A DNA stretch of 63,323 bases from a virus, in IMG/VR virus record IMGVR_UViG_3300047546_002519, positions 1 to 63,323 of that record; one strand, 5' to 3'. The translations under genes were made by a program, and so were the position numbers. Under the pieces are notes generated by a model. It worked only from the letters and a program-made list of their open reading frames with translations, was not told the origin of the DNA and did not search any database. Of this stretch, positions 9,149 through 18,426 are shown in pieces (position 1 is the stretch's first letter; each line of letters begins with the position of its first letter).

Positions 9149-11211
9149 TAAGTCGCCATTTTTTCAAGCGTTGTTACAATTGATGTTGCATCGGTATCAT
9201 CTATGGTGATAATTACATTTCTTGACGATTCGATTACCCCTTCTTCCGAAACTGCGGTTAGTCGTAGCAATCCGTCAGATGCCGAAACAGAAAGAATTTT
9301 TAAATCATTAAGTTGAATAATTCCAGTATCATAATAAATTTCACCAACATGAGCGTTAATGATTTGTCTATTGGCATTTTCATCATAGTAAATGACTCTG
9401 AGTGTTCCCACTTTTGAATCAATTACTGCTGTGGCAGAACCACTGTAACCTCCACCACCAGAAATAGTTACAGTAGCACGTGTATAATCTGTACCACGAT
9501 TAGTCATATGAATTTGTGTGATTCTTCCACCTTCAATAATTGCTTCAGCAGTAGCACCTGTACCATCACCAGAAATTGTTACCGTAGGGGTAGATGTATA
9601 ACCGTAGCCCGCATTCACAATTTCAATGGAAGAAACACCCGTGAACGATTGCGGTATTTCTTCAATAATTGCTGTTCTACTGACGCCTGTTGTATCAAAA
9701 ACGGAAAACTCGGTTGTAGTCAAACGATCTGCAAGTGTACCTCTCTTAATAGGTACACCAAAGTTTATGGTGTAATTTGAACTTACACCAAGTTCTGGTG
9801 TAACTCGTTTTTGAAGTTTCAATATTGTTTCGGAGCCAATAATTGAGTTAGTATCTACGCTATCAACCTGATCTTGTAGTTTTGAAAGTGCGAATATAGC
9901 ACCAAACTTATTCAAGAATGTTTGTTTGTAACTAATAATTGTATTTCTAATTTGCGTAGATAACTGAGTTTCGGTTAATGTAGTTTTTTTCGAATCGTAT
10001 CTCACTTGATTATTAAGTAAAATATAAAGATAATCAGGATCTCTAATCTCTGTGCTTACAGAAATGATTGATTTTGGATTGATAATCTCATCAATGATTC
10101 TTTGTTTCTCCGCTTCACTTATGTAATAGTTATCTTTTGGTTTAAGTGAAACAAACACTTTGCCGTAAACTGGAGGTATTTCATCTTCACCACCCCATAC
10201 AGATAACGAACTGATTGATGGATAGTTTTTCTTAATGTATGCTTCGTAATCTTTTGTTGTAACTAAACGATTCTGTGTTGTATATTGAAGTGGTGCTGAA
10301 AACTTAATTTCATCCACACTCTCACGTTCTGCACCACCAGCAGCAGCACTCACTGAATTAATAACAAAATCACTCTGTGAATTATTAAGAGAGTCTGTCA
10401 ATGTACCCGTAGCAACGAAATTATTTGCTTTGTTTGCAGTATCACCGTTCGTCACAAGATAAGTTATGTTTACAACGGCACCATCTGGTAGTTTTTTGCC
10501 TATGATGTTACCACCAAAATAAATTTGATACTGCTGACCTTTATTCTCTTGAAGATAAAAAACTTCAGACTGCATTGAAGTGTTACTTGCATCAGCAGCT
10601 AATGTGTAGACTGAAACCTGAGTATTTGTCGATGAAGGCTGAACAACCACTGAGATTGTTGTTGTGTCAACTGAAGTGTCAGGTAAAGTAAAAATCTGTT
10701 TAGGATTTGTTGCTTCATTATGATTATAAGAATATGTTACTAGTTGACCTTCATAAATCGGCAAGTTCAAAAAAGTGAAATTGTTGTTTGCTTTTGTCGC
10801 AGTGGTTTCAGTTAATGTGACAAAACCATAACTGACACCATCTATTTCATTCGAAAGAAATCTAAAACCCTTTGGTATTGTTAGTGTTGAAGCAGTATTA
10901 GAATTGGTATTTGCGGTGAAGTTGATTGTTGCTACTGGTGCTTTACGTGAATATGGAACATAACCTAAAACTTTGGCATGAGAAACAACTGAATCTCTTA
11001 GCAAAGCTGTATCCATAAAGGCTTCATTGGCAACCATATTCAAATAGTATGCTTGATAATGTGTGTTATATGCCAAGATGTCAAGCAAAACAGATAAACC
11101 TGAACCTTCAAAATCATAATCAGTAAACTGTGACTGTTGATTTAAAAATGTTTTTAAGTTTTGCTTGATCGTATCGAAATCAAGTTCCGTTACTCTTAAT
11201 CTGTCTGCCAT
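9148..11211 (-). CDS. 6: Baseplate wedge protein gp6 (baseplate J-like)
   Basis: The 687 aa protein starts with RVTELDFDTIKQNLKTFL and contains GSGLSVLLDILAYNTHYQ and LLRDSVVSHAKVLGYVPY, diagnostic for T4 gp6 and baseplate J proteins. gp6 forms the inner ring of the baseplate that joins neighbouring wedges. Residues about 525-610 carry two SGDGTGATAEAII-like repeats. The gene sits between gp25 and the gp7-like gene with almost no spacing, in the order gp5-gp25-gp6-gp7-gp8. Confidence 0.93.
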   Translation of the reverse strand: MADRLRVTELDFDTIKQNLKTFLNQQSQFTDYDFEGSGLSVLLDILAYNTHYQAYYLNMVANEAFMDTALLRDSVVSHAKVLGYVPYSRKAPVATINFTANTNSNTASTLTIPKGFRFLSNEIDGVSYGFVTLTETTATKANNNFTFLNLPIYEGQLVTYSYNHNEATNPKQIFTLPDTSVDTTTISVVVQPSSTNTQVSVYTLAADASNTSMQSEVFYLQENKGQQYQIYFGGNIIGKKLPDGAVVNITYLVTNGDTANKANNFVATGTLTDSLNNSQSDFVINSVSAAAGGAERESVDEIKFSAPLQYTTQNRLVTTKDYEAYIKKNYPSISSLSVWGGEDEIPPVYGKVFVSLKPKDNYYISEAEKQRIIDEIINPKSIISVSTEIRDPDYLYILLNNQVRYDSKKTTLTETQLSTQIRNTIISYKQTFLNKFGAIFALSKLQDQVDSVDTNSIIGSETILKLQKRVTPELGVSSNYTINFGVPIKRGTLADRLTTTEFSVFDTTGVSRTAIIEEIPQSFTGVSSIEIVNAGYGYTSTPTVTISGDGTGATAEAIIEGGRITQIHMTNRGTDYTRATVTISGGGGYSGSATAVIDSKVGTLRVIYYDENANRQIINAHVGEIYYDTGIIQLNDLKILSVSASDGLLRLTAVSEEGVIESSRNVIITIDDTDATSIVTTLEKMAT

Positions 11212-11213
11212 TT

Positions 11214-11636
11214 TTATCTAATTCTTTCCAAGAAAAAATCAATTGTAATTGGTGTTGGGTTGTTTACTATGATAAATGTGAGTGTCACAAGGTAAAGATT
11301 TTCGTCTGGTGAAGCCTGCGCTCTTACGTTTGTAACTGAAACTCTTGGTTCATAATTTAAAATTGTTTCTTCTATTGATCTTTCAAGTCTTGATGCGACC
11401 AAAGGGTCTACATTTTCAAATAAGAGGCTTCTGACCGATGAACCTATCTCAGGTCTAAAAGGCTTCTCATAAAAATTAGTCGAAATTAAGTTTTTAACAG
11501 CGTTAATTATCGCATACTCATTAATATGCGTTGAAACATCTTTTTTCACGGGATGCAACGTGAAGTTCAAGTCCAAATCTCTGAAAACTCTTTCAGAAGA
11601 TATTCTAGGATTATTTGTCGTTATTGTTGTTGTCAT
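11214..11636 (-). CDS. 25: Baseplate wedge protein gp25 (GPW/gp25 family)
   Basis: The 140 aa length fits the family (T4 gp25 is 132 aa). Family features are DLDLNFTLHPVKKDV near residue 20, NLISTNFYEKPFRPEIGS, and the E-P-R-V-x-V-x-x-V segment near residue 95 (YEPRVSVTNVRAQ). gp25 is a wedge subunit at the sheath/baseplate interface where sheath polymerisation starts. The start has an upstream AGATAAATAAAAG stretch rather than a strong Shine-Dalgarno site. Confidence 0.92.
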   Translation of the reverse strand: MTTTITTNNPRISSERVFRDLDLNFTLHPVKKDVSTHINEYAIINAVKNLISTNFYEKPFRPEIGSSVRSLLFENVDPLVASRLERSIEETILNYEPRVSVTNVRAQASPDENLYLVTLTFIIVNNPTPITIDFFLERIR

Positions 11637-11648
11637 CTTTTATTTATC

Positions 11649-12578
11649 TTAGTCTCCGATAAACACAGTGCTTGAACCTGACGTAATTTCTCCCGTATCT
11701 GGTCCATTTGTTTCGGTATCATTATCTTCAGTTGAGTCACCAATACGAGCAGCACCCATATCTCCGTTGTTCAGATTAATTGTTTGACCGTTTATCCTTA
11801 TGTCACCCGTAACCTCTAAATCATAATCACCGTCAACGTAGATTTTAACATCACCTTTGACATATACTTGTTCATCTCCAACCACAACCTCAAACTTATT
11901 TCTTTGTATTCTTTCTGACCTATCACCTTCTGGTCCCCATTCAACGTAAGAACCAGAACGATGGTAAAGGTGAACTCTTTCAGCGCCTTTGGTATCGTCA
12001 AACTCTAATGCATGGCCAGATTCAGATTCGTAAACATTGTTATACGGATACTTTGCTGCATAATACGGGTCTGGTTCAACCTTACTTGCTTTTCTTTCTC
12101 TTTTGGCCGCTACAATTTCTGATGGATAATCAGCATCATTACGTGCTAGTCTTGATGTCGTTGGTTCATCTAACTTACGTGGATAATTTGTTGCTGATTC
12201 GTATGGTTTGACGGGTGCTGAAGATATCTGCTCTTCTGTTCTTGGATCCGTAAAAGGATCTTGTCTGTTAGGAGACTTCAATGGTATGCTAGGAAAAGAA
12301 CCTAACATCACCAGTTCTTGTGCATTTTCACCATCGACAAAAAACCCAAAAACCATATCTCCTTCTTTTGGTGTATAAACATTTGATAAATTTATAGGTA
12401 TACTTGGCATAGCCCAAGGCAACATGTCTGTGGGTAATTGCATTTTATTTGCTGAGTGCCAACCTATACATCTCACACGGCAACGACCTAATTTTAGCGG
12501 GTCTTGTCTGTCTTCGACAACACCAACCCACCATATGAAGTTTGCTCTACCAGCAAAATCGTATGCACTTTGATTCAT
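11649..12578 (-). CDS. 5: Baseplate hub / spike protein gp5-like without lysozyme domain
   Basis: The 309 aa protein has an N-terminal OB-fold region (about residues 10-100) with WWVGVVEDRQDPLKLGRCRV, the typical start of gp5/VgrG-like spike proteins. The C-terminus (about 190-275) has short repeats such as VKGDVKIYVDGDYDLEVTG, consistent with a needle beta-helix. T4 gp5 (575 aa) has a lysozyme between these parts; that domain is absent here. The protein would form the membrane-puncturing tip on the gp27-like hub encoded next to it. Confidence 0.85.
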   Translation of the reverse strand: MNQSAYDFAGRANFIWWVGVVEDRQDPLKLGRCRVRCIGWHSANKMQLPTDMLPWAMPSIPINLSNVYTPKEGDMVFGFFVDGENAQELVMLGSFPSIPLKSPNRQDPFTDPRTEEQISSAPVKPYESATNYPRKLDEPTTSRLARNDADYPSEIVAAKRERKASKVEPDPYYAAKYPYNNVYESESGHALEFDDTKGAERVHLYHRSGSYVEWGPEGDRSERIQRNKFEVVVGDEQVYVKGDVKIYVDGDYDLEVTGDIRINGQTINLNNGDMGAARIGDSTEDNDTETNGPDTGEITSGSSTVFIGD

Positions 12579-13904
12579 TTAAGTCTTTTTGAGTAATTCA
12601 TTTTGTTGAGGATTGCTTGTGTAAACCTCTAAGCTGTTAGTCGAATCTGTAGCAATTTCAATTAAAGTTTCATGTTTATTATTTGTTATTGTATGTCTTG
12701 CGGCAACTATCAGATATTTTCCGTTCAGCGATACTTCTTCATTTTGAGAATCTTTAGTTTTTCTATTAAAACCAGAGGTTGAAATATCTACATTAAAACC
12801 CGATGTCAGTTGAAAATTACCAGGCATAACAACCTTCATTCTTTTATTCACCAGATTTTTAAATATAGCTTTTCTCTGAAAAAGAAAACTTTCGTAATTT
12901 TCAACTTTTGTTATGGACTCGGCATCATACTTTTTGATATAGTTACTGTTCTTTCTATTCGCACCAAAAATACTTAATACTTTTCTGGAATCTAATGAAG
13001 TCAGATTCGTCGTATTGTCTTTGTTGAATATCTCTGTTCTGTTTGGGTTTTTGTTTAGATGTTCTGTTATACCATAATGATCATCAAATGTTACATTTTT
13101 TTCACCAAAACTTCTTGTGATTGGATCGAAGCCTATAAACTTACCAGCATTTACACCACTTCTAATCTTGTCAACAGAATCACCTTGTAATATCATTTCA
13201 TAACTTCTAGCGGTACTCATCTCTGATAAAGGATCATTTTGACTCAAGTTTTTGGGATCAAAGTTAATTTTTAATATTGAATCTTTATTCAAAAGAGAAG
13301 ACAAAGATACGTAATTATAGCCAAAAATGTTAGAAAAAAATACAAAGGTAGGAGCATTTTTACCGTCCAATGAACGTTTTGCACACCATTCAATTGCTTC
13401 TATGGGCGATAGGTTAGGTATGACAACTTTTCTTACACCAAAGGAGTTTTCAATTAAACCTTTTTTATCATTCTCTAGTTTAAGATATGTTGATAAAATC
13501 TTCTGAACGATATCTGTGTATGTTGATTGGTAGCTTTGATTTACCTTTTGTTGCAAAGAAAAAACAAACTCATCTGCAACAAAATGAAGAATGTATTTTT
13601 CAGTTGATTGATTTACATTCTTGCGATCTGTTTGTTTGTATATTCTAAAAGACTTTCTAAAAGACAAAAAGTTAGAACTTTTTTCTACATCTATTAGAAT
13701 AACTTCAGATCCATCAAAACTCAAAGCCTTGGATAAACCAACAGCATCAGTTAGTAATATATTTCCCGACATCATCGGCATAAACAGTGAATCGTAAATA
13801 TTAATCTCATCATAAATTGCCGAAATGTCAACAGCACCACCTTTAGACATGATGGAGATTTGTTTTACCTTAAACTGCGTTGAATCTAATAGTGATGTGG
13901 TCAT
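12579..13904 (-). CDS. 27: Baseplate hub protein, gp27-like
   Basis: The 441 aa protein contains SAIYDEINIYDSLFMPMMSG near the N-terminus and SPIEAIEWCAKRS near residue 170, both typical of phage baseplate hub proteins (gp27/gpD-like) in T4-like marine phages. It directly precedes the gp5-like spike gene with no gap, the pairing expected for hub and spike. It should form the trimeric cylinder above the spike. T4 gp27 is 391 aa. The family call is by motif and context. Confidence 0.72.
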   Translation of the reverse strand: MTTSLLDSTQFKVKQISIMSKGGAVDISAIYDEINIYDSLFMPMMSGNILLTDAVGLSKALSFDGSEVILIDVEKSSNFLSFRKSFRIYKQTDRKNVNQSTEKYILHFVADEFVFSLQQKVNQSYQSTYTDIVQKILSTYLKLENDKKGLIENSFGVRKVVIPNLSPIEAIEWCAKRSLDGKNAPTFVFFSNIFGYNYVSLSSLLNKDSILKINFDPKNLSQNDPLSEMSTARSYEMILQGDSVDKIRSGVNAGKFIGFDPITRSFGEKNVTFDDHYGITEHLNKNPNRTEIFNKDNTTNLTSLDSRKVLSIFGANRKNSNYIKKYDAESITKVENYESFLFQRKAIFKNLVNKRMKVVMPGNFQLTSGFNVDISTSGFNRKTKDSQNEEVSLNGKYLIVAARHTITNNKHETLIEIATDSTNSLEVYTSNPQQNELLKKT

Positions 13905-14566
13905 TCTCTAACGATCTGTTTAAACTCTTCAAAGACATCAAATGCAAACTCTGGTTTTAATAGCTTAATTTTTCTCTTGTTCTCATTCACCTCTACTTCA
14001 TAATCATAGTATGTAAGTTTTTCTTTACTGGTAGTTTCAGTTATTGTTTTGCCGTTATCTAGTGTATAAGTTACAGAACCAACGATAACATTGGCATAAG
14101 TGTTTGCCGTTATCTGAATCTTTTCTTCGATTGTTTTACTATCGGCAGTAACAGCAACAGAACTTCTTGTGTTCACTTGATAATATGAATGCACATTGTT
14201 TTCACTTTGTGCCCATTGAAGACCTGTTTGAACGGTCGTATTTGCCGCACCGTTAGCCGAATATTTTTCATTTACATAACTAATAAAATTATTATAGTTC
14301 AATGGCCAATCATATTGGGGGTCAATGATATTATTAAATAGCAAAACTATCCAGTGTCTCTCAGCATCACCATAAAGTTTATATGCTATTGATTCGGGAG
14401 TATCTGAATCTTTTATTTCATAAGGATAAAATACATTTGAGTTTTCTTTAAGAGAACCTTCAAATGCAAACCTAGAAATTATATTGGTTACAACATCAAG
14501 TGCAACCTTATTGTTGGCATCAACACTATAAAAGGTTGATGGATAAAAATTGAAGTAATTTGCCAT
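13901..14566 (-). CDS. 53: Baseplate wedge protein gp53
   Basis: The 221 aa protein has the gp53 pattern: an N-terminal YFNFYPSTFY, then IKDSDTPESIAYKLYGDAER with HWIVLLFNNIIDPQYDWPL, the part resembling a LysM-like fold in T4 gp53 (196 aa). gp53 is a wedge protein that joins gp6 and gp25 near the hub. Its stop overlaps the start of the gp27-like gene (ATGA), which suggests coupled translation. Confidence 0.92.
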   Translation of the reverse strand: MANYFNFYPSTFYSVDANNKVALDVVTNIISRFAFEGSLKENSNVFYPYEIKDSDTPESIAYKLYGDAERHWIVLLFNNIIDPQYDWPLNYNNFISYVNEKYSANGAANTTVQTGLQWAQSENNVHSYYQVNTRSSVAVTADSKTIEEKIQITANTYANVIVGSVTYTLDNGKTITETTSKEKLTYYDYEVEVNENKRKIKLLKPEFAFDVFEEFKQIVRE

Positions 14567-14569
14567 TGT

Positions 14570-15889
14570 TTATTTTTGTGCAAATATTCCCTGTTTTTTG
14601 TCTTCAACATTCATTCTTGTTGAAGAGTAATCTTGAGCGGCACCAAAATCTTCTTTTGTGACGTAAGTTGTTTCTCTAAATTGAAGAGTCAACTGAATAC
14701 CAACCGGCATACCTGTGCGACCCAAATCTGGATTATTTTCACCAGGCACTTCATATGCAGCAAAACCTCTAGGTGTATAATTCACCTGTAGGCTTTCTAA
14801 TATGCAGGATGCTATTGGTGGTATGTTTGGGTTTTGACGACCCGCATAGAAAAACTGAATATCAAACTCGGATGGAGGTATCAAAAGTCCTGATTGTTTA
14901 CCAGAAATTTTTTCCAATTCTGGAGATTGATGAAACCTAAAACGATCAATAATTTTTTGAACTTCTAACGCTTCTTTTTCATCACGTGGCCAAAAGAAAA
15001 ACTCAAACTGAAATTGACGAAAATCAGGTGAGTTATAAATCAGTTCAAGCATTGGGTTTACAACACGACCTGTTACACCAAAAACACCTAGACGAGTTGT
15101 GTCTTGAGCGCCTGTAACACCACCAATCACTCTTTCACCAAGTGCCTGTAAGGCACCAGTTTTTTTGATCGCCTCAAGTGCAGCTTTACCACCACCTTTT
15201 TTATAAGTATCTACCAAACCAGGCAATGCAACAAGTGCTTGACCTAGTAACTCTTTACCAGGAGATAGTCCATCATACGATTGACGACTATCAAACTGAA
15301 TTGTATCTGGCATGTATAAAGCAATTGAATCAGTTGTAAGTTGAGTTTTATTGATAAAACCAAAAGGTGTTTTGTCACTGATTCGTTTGACTGATGTTGT
15401 TATATTGTCGTTTATTCTTTGCTCACCAGAAAGCGGAACTTGAGGAGGATTATTTGTTCCTATCCAACCTTCAATACCAGAACCAATCTTTTGTCCAACT
15501 CTTCCACCATATTTTCCCACTGTAGAGGTTCCAGCAGAGATTAGATTTTCAACACCCTTATTAATCTTGTCAGCAAAAGAACTTCTGACTGTGCTTGTAG
15601 AGATTCTATTTGAAACGGAAACACCTTTTGATAATTGATCTTGAATAGCCTTCTCAGCATTTGAATCGAAGACTTGACCGCCACGATAAGCAGCGGAAAA
15701 CTGTGTCTCTTTTTGTTGACGCACAAAGAATATCATGTAATGACCTTTATCTGCGCTACCAACATCTAAGGGATATTTTAAGGCATTTTGTTTGAATCCA
15801 CCACCAACAGCATCTAAAACGGATAGTGGTCCAAATGTACGAGTTTCTGAATAATTAAATCTTATGTCTGAAAGACCGAAAAATGCCAT
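14570..15889 (-). CDS. 48: Baseplate tail-tube cap, gp48-like
   Basis: The 439 aa protein contains YPLDVGSADKGHYMIFFVRQ near residue 40, a block common in marine T4-like baseplate proteins. The C-terminal region CILESLQVNYTPRGFAAYE followed by PVGIQLTLQFRETTYVT parallels T4 gp48 (QIQSIRFDKTPNG...FTLEITMREI). gp48 caps the hub and, with gp54, starts tail-tube polymerisation. It is the first gene of the minus-strand baseplate operon, divergent from gp4, with a CATAAATA late-type box 29 bases upstream of the ATG. Confidence 0.78.
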   Translation of the reverse strand: MAFFGLSDIRFNYSETRTFGPLSVLDAVGGGFKQNALKYPLDVGSADKGHYMIFFVRQQKETQFSAAYRGGQVFDSNAEKAIQDQLSKGVSVSNRISTSTVRSSFADKINKGVENLISAGTSTVGKYGGRVGQKIGSGIEGWIGTNNPPQVPLSGEQRINDNITTSVKRISDKTPFGFINKTQLTTDSIALYMPDTIQFDSRQSYDGLSPGKELLGQALVALPGLVDTYKKGGGKAALEAIKKTGALQALGERVIGGVTGAQDTTRLGVFGVTGRVVNPMLELIYNSPDFRQFQFEFFFWPRDEKEALEVQKIIDRFRFHQSPELEKISGKQSGLLIPPSEFDIQFFYAGRQNPNIPPIASCILESLQVNYTPRGFAAYEVPGENNPDLGRTGMPVGIQLTLQFRETTYVTKEDFGAAQDYSSTRMNVEDKKQGIFAQK

Positions 15890-15917
15890 GATGGGTTCCT
15901 GTTCGTTGACTAGATAG

Positions 15918-15925
15918 TATTTATG
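15918..15925 (-). promoter_or_regulatory. Candidate late promoter box CATAAATA
   Basis: CATAAATA on the minus strand differs by one base from the T4 late consensus TATAAATA and lies 29 bases before the gp48-like start, at the head of the baseplate operon. It overlaps the gp4 start codon on the other strand. The match is imperfect, so this is a candidate only. Confidence 0.4.
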
Positions 15926-16357
15926 CCAAACAAAGGAAGATTTAGACCGAAAAACCCACAGAAATACAAAGGTGATGCAAACAATATCATCTATAGGTCT
16001 ACGTGGGAAATAAAGGTAATGAATTATTTAGATGACAATCCGAACGTTCTCTGGTGGGGGTCGGAAGAACTTCCTATACCTTATTACAATCCAATTGACA
16101 AAAAGAAACATCGTTACTTTCCAGACTTTATTGCTAAAATGCGTAAAGCAGACGGTACAGTGATGACTTACATTATTGAAGTCAAGCCAGAAAAACAAAC
16201 TCAGCCACCCACACAGAAACGAAAGACCAAGACATTTCTACAAGAAGCAATGACTTATGAGATTAACAAAGCCAAGTGGTATGCGGCTGAAGAGTTTTGT
16301 AAAGATCATGGTTGGCAATTTCAAATTTTGACAGAAAAGCATCTTGGTATAAGATAA
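15923..16357 (+). CDS. 4: Head completion protein gp4 (gp50/65), TnsA-like nuclease fold
   Basis: The 144 aa protein closely follows T4 gp4: NPQKYKGDANNIIYRSTWEI (T4 NPEKYKGDPTNIIYRSSWEL), VLWWGSEELPIPYYNPID, and the HRYFPDF...IIEVKP nuclease core with E-V-K. gp4 acts in finishing the filled head before tail joining. It opens the plus-strand operon, divergent from gp48, and overlaps nothing downstream. Confidence 0.93.
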   Translation: MPNKGRFRPKNPQKYKGDANNIIYRSTWEIKVMNYLDDNPNVLWWGSEELPIPYYNPIDKKKHRYFPDFIAKMRKADGTVMTYIIEVKPEKQTQPPTQKRKTKTFLQEAMTYEINKAKWYAAEEFCKDHGWQFQILTEKHLGIR

Positions 16358-16364
16358 ATATTAG

Positions 16365-16946
16365 ATGGCGAAACGACTTATTGATAGAATCAAGGAATCC
16401 CTTGCAAAATCAGGATATGCACCACGGTCACGTGAAGCACGTGCTTGGTTAAAGTCCAAAGTTCCATCACTCAGACCCACCAAAGGTGATCTTATGCGTG
16501 ATCGTGAACGATTAAGAAATCAGTCTATCATTGGTCGTATGTACTTTTATTATTATGATCCGAAGACGAAAGATTCGTTGCCATATTACGACAGGTTCCC
16601 ATTGGTGATTCCAATAGAACGATACTCAGACGGTTTTTTAGGGTTGAATCTACATTACATTCACCCAAAGCGACGAATCATTCTTCTAGACAAATTAAGT
16701 ACAATTCTGACCGACCATCGTTATGACGAAGGCACTAGGTTGAGAATCAGTTATGATTTTTTGAAACGAGCATCTAAAATTTATGAAGCCACACCATGTA
16801 TCAAACGATACTTGTCTGGCCATGTACAGTCTCGTTTTTTAGAAATAACAGCAGATGAGTGGGATATTGCCGTCATGTTACCATTAGAATCATTTGCAAA
16901 AGCATCAGCCAGCAAAGTCTGGTCTGAATCAGAGGACAAATTTTAA
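16365..16946 (+). CDS. Putative DNA end protector, gp2-like
   Basis: The 193 aa protein contains IGRMYFYYYDPKTKDSLPYY and DRFPLVIPIERYSDGFLGLN, a family widely present in T4-like phages that I recall being annotated as DNA end protector (T4 gp2), which shields packaged DNA ends from host RecBCD. Its position straight after gp4, as T4 genes 2 and 4 are neighbours, supports this. There is no motif I can tie to biochemistry, so the function is inferred. Its stop overlaps the next start (TAATG). Confidence 0.55.
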   Translation: MAKRLIDRIKESLAKSGYAPRSREARAWLKSKVPSLRPTKGDLMRDRERLRNQSIIGRMYFYYYDPKTKDSLPYYDRFPLVIPIERYSDGFLGLNLHYIHPKRRIILLDKLSTILTDHRYDEGTRLRISYDFLKRASKIYEATPCIKRYLSGHVQSRFLEITADEWDIAVMLPLESFAKASASKVWSESEDKF

Positions 16947-17674
16947 TGTCATTTTCACCAAATTTATTTTTATCAAATATTAGAGGTAAGGATGGACTTG
17001 CCCGACCTAATCGTTATGAGGTAATACTTCCAATACCAGCTTATATTGGAAACTTTGTGACTAATTCGGTTATAGAAAAAATACTGAATTTGCCTAACTC
17101 CGCTTTTTCAGAAATAACAGAAGCAATAGGAAATGCAATAGGTCAAAAAAGTGATTCACAAAAAAGTGCAAACCCCGGACTGTCTCGTTATTTGGCACTG
17201 CAATGTGAAACGGCTGAACTTCCTGGTAAGACAATACAAACTGAAGATGTAAAGATTTATGGACCAACTTATAAGGTACCATATCAAACACAATACTCAG
17301 AAATGTCTCTAACATTTCTTTGTACAAATGAGTTTTACGAACGCAAGTTATTCGACAAATGGCTAGAGGCAATCATGCCTACAGACACCAACAACTTGCG
17401 TTTTCCAAAAGGTCAAAACTCAAGATACTTGACCAAAATTACAGTGACTCAATTTGATGATATAGTAAAACAAATCTATGCTGTGAACTTAATTGATGCC
17501 TTTCCAATTGGTATAGCAGCACAACCATTGAGTTGGGCGGAAGAAGGCTTTCATCGATTGACTGTGCAATTCGCATATCAAAGATTCGAAACAATTTATG
17601 AAGGAAAATATGATCTTGGTGCAACAGCAGCGGCTATATTTGGCACAGGTGCATCAAGATTGCTGTCACTTTAA
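16946..17674 (+). CDS. Tail-tube-fold protein (gp54-like tube initiator or tube protein)
   Basis: The 242 aa protein starts MSFSPNLFLSNIRGKDGLAR then RPNRYEV, and has LALQCETAELPGKTIQTED and YSEMSLTFLCTNEFYERKLF, the pattern of the phage tail-tube fold (gp19/gp54/gp48 group). Genes for gp26 and the tape measure follow, which favours the gp54-like tube initiator at the baseplate. A gp19-like tube protein is the alternative; T4 gp19 is 163 aa and gp54 320 aa. Confidence 0.6.
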   Translation: MSFSPNLFLSNIRGKDGLARPNRYEVILPIPAYIGNFVTNSVIEKILNLPNSAFSEITEAIGNAIGQKSDSQKSANPGLSRYLALQCETAELPGKTIQTEDVKIYGPTYKVPYQTQYSEMSLTFLCTNEFYERKLFDKWLEAIMPTDTNNLRFPKGQNSRYLTKITVTQFDDIVKQIYAVNLIDAFPIGIAAQPLSWAEEGFHRLTVQFAYQRFETIYEGKYDLGATAAAIFGTGASRLLSL

Positions 17675-17691
17675 CTTAACGTGAGGTTATT

Positions 17692-18426
17692 ATGCTACCC
17701 AAAATAGATGTACCAATTTATGAATTGATTTTACCATTAACGAAAAAATCAATTAGATTTAGACCTTTCTTAGTAAAAGAAGAAAAGATTCTTTTAATGG
17801 CAATGGAGAGTGAAGAACCTGATGCAGTTCTTTTGGCGATCAAACAAATATTAACCAACTGCTGTTTAGATGATTTGGACGTAGACGATCTGCCTATCAC
17901 AGATATTGAATATTTGTTTCTGAATCTAAGAGCAAGATCGGTAAACGAAATTGTTGAACTACCTTATCGCTGTAACAATAAAATTGATGCAAATGGTGAA
18001 CAGAAAGAGTGTGGCAATATTGTAACACTTCAGATGAACTTGCTTGAGATACGCCCAGAAGTCCACGAAAAGAAAATAGACAAGATTGAACTCAGTCAAA
18101 ATATGGGCATCTTGATTAAGTATCCATCTTTCAGAATGGTAGAAGAGGCACAAAAACAAGAAGGTTCCGAAGTTGATAAACTAATGAACATACTTGTAGC
18201 ATGTATTGATGGTGTGTACACAGAGGAAACTATTTTTTATTCAAAAGATGTACCTAAAAAAGAACTTCTTGATTTTATTGAAAACCTAACAAGAGAACAA
18301 TTCAGTAAGGTACAAGAGTTTTTTGAGACAATGCCTAAGATTAAAAAAGATGTTGATTTTAGTTGTACTAAGTGTGGTTATCAAGAAACGATTACGATTG
18401 AAGGACTCCAAAGTTTTTTCGTATAA
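17692..18426 (+). CDS. 26: Baseplate hub assembly protein gp26-like
   Basis: The 244 aa protein matches the T4 gp26 hub-assembly family in layout: an IRFRPFLVKEEKILLMAMES start region, two Cys pairs (C94...C107 in RCNNKIDANGEQKECGN and C225-x-x-C228 near the end) that look like a zinc ribbon, and a C-terminus LQSFFV. It acts as an assembly factor for the baseplate hub. The last codons contain the heptamer T TTT TTC just before the TAA stop, and a second ORF continues in the -1 frame (see next entries). Shine-Dalgarno GTGAGGTTATT precedes the ATG. Confidence 0.85.
   Translation: MLPKIDVPIYELILPLTKKSIRFRPFLVKEEKILLMAMESEEPDAVLLAIKQILTNCCLDDLDVDDLPITDIEYLFLNLRARSVNEIVELPYRCNNKIDANGEQKECGNIVTLQMNLLEIRPEVHEKKIDKIELSQNMGILIKYPSFRMVEEAQKQEGSEVDKLMNILVACIDGVYTEETIFYSKDVPKKELLDFIENLTREQFSKVQEFFETMPKIKKDVDFSCTKCGYQETITIEGLQSFFV
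18414..18420 (+). promoter_or_regulatory. Probable -1 ribosomal frameshift slippery site T TTT TTC
   Basis: In the gp26 frame the codons are AGT TTT TTC GTA TAA, so the bases 18414-18420 form the classical X XXY YYZ heptamer U UUU UUC two codons before the stop. Shifting -1 here continues into the downstream ORF. A small stem (ATAAC/GTTAT at 18423-18437) follows at once; its spacing is shorter than usual for a stimulator, so I do not rely on it. Confidence 0.65.
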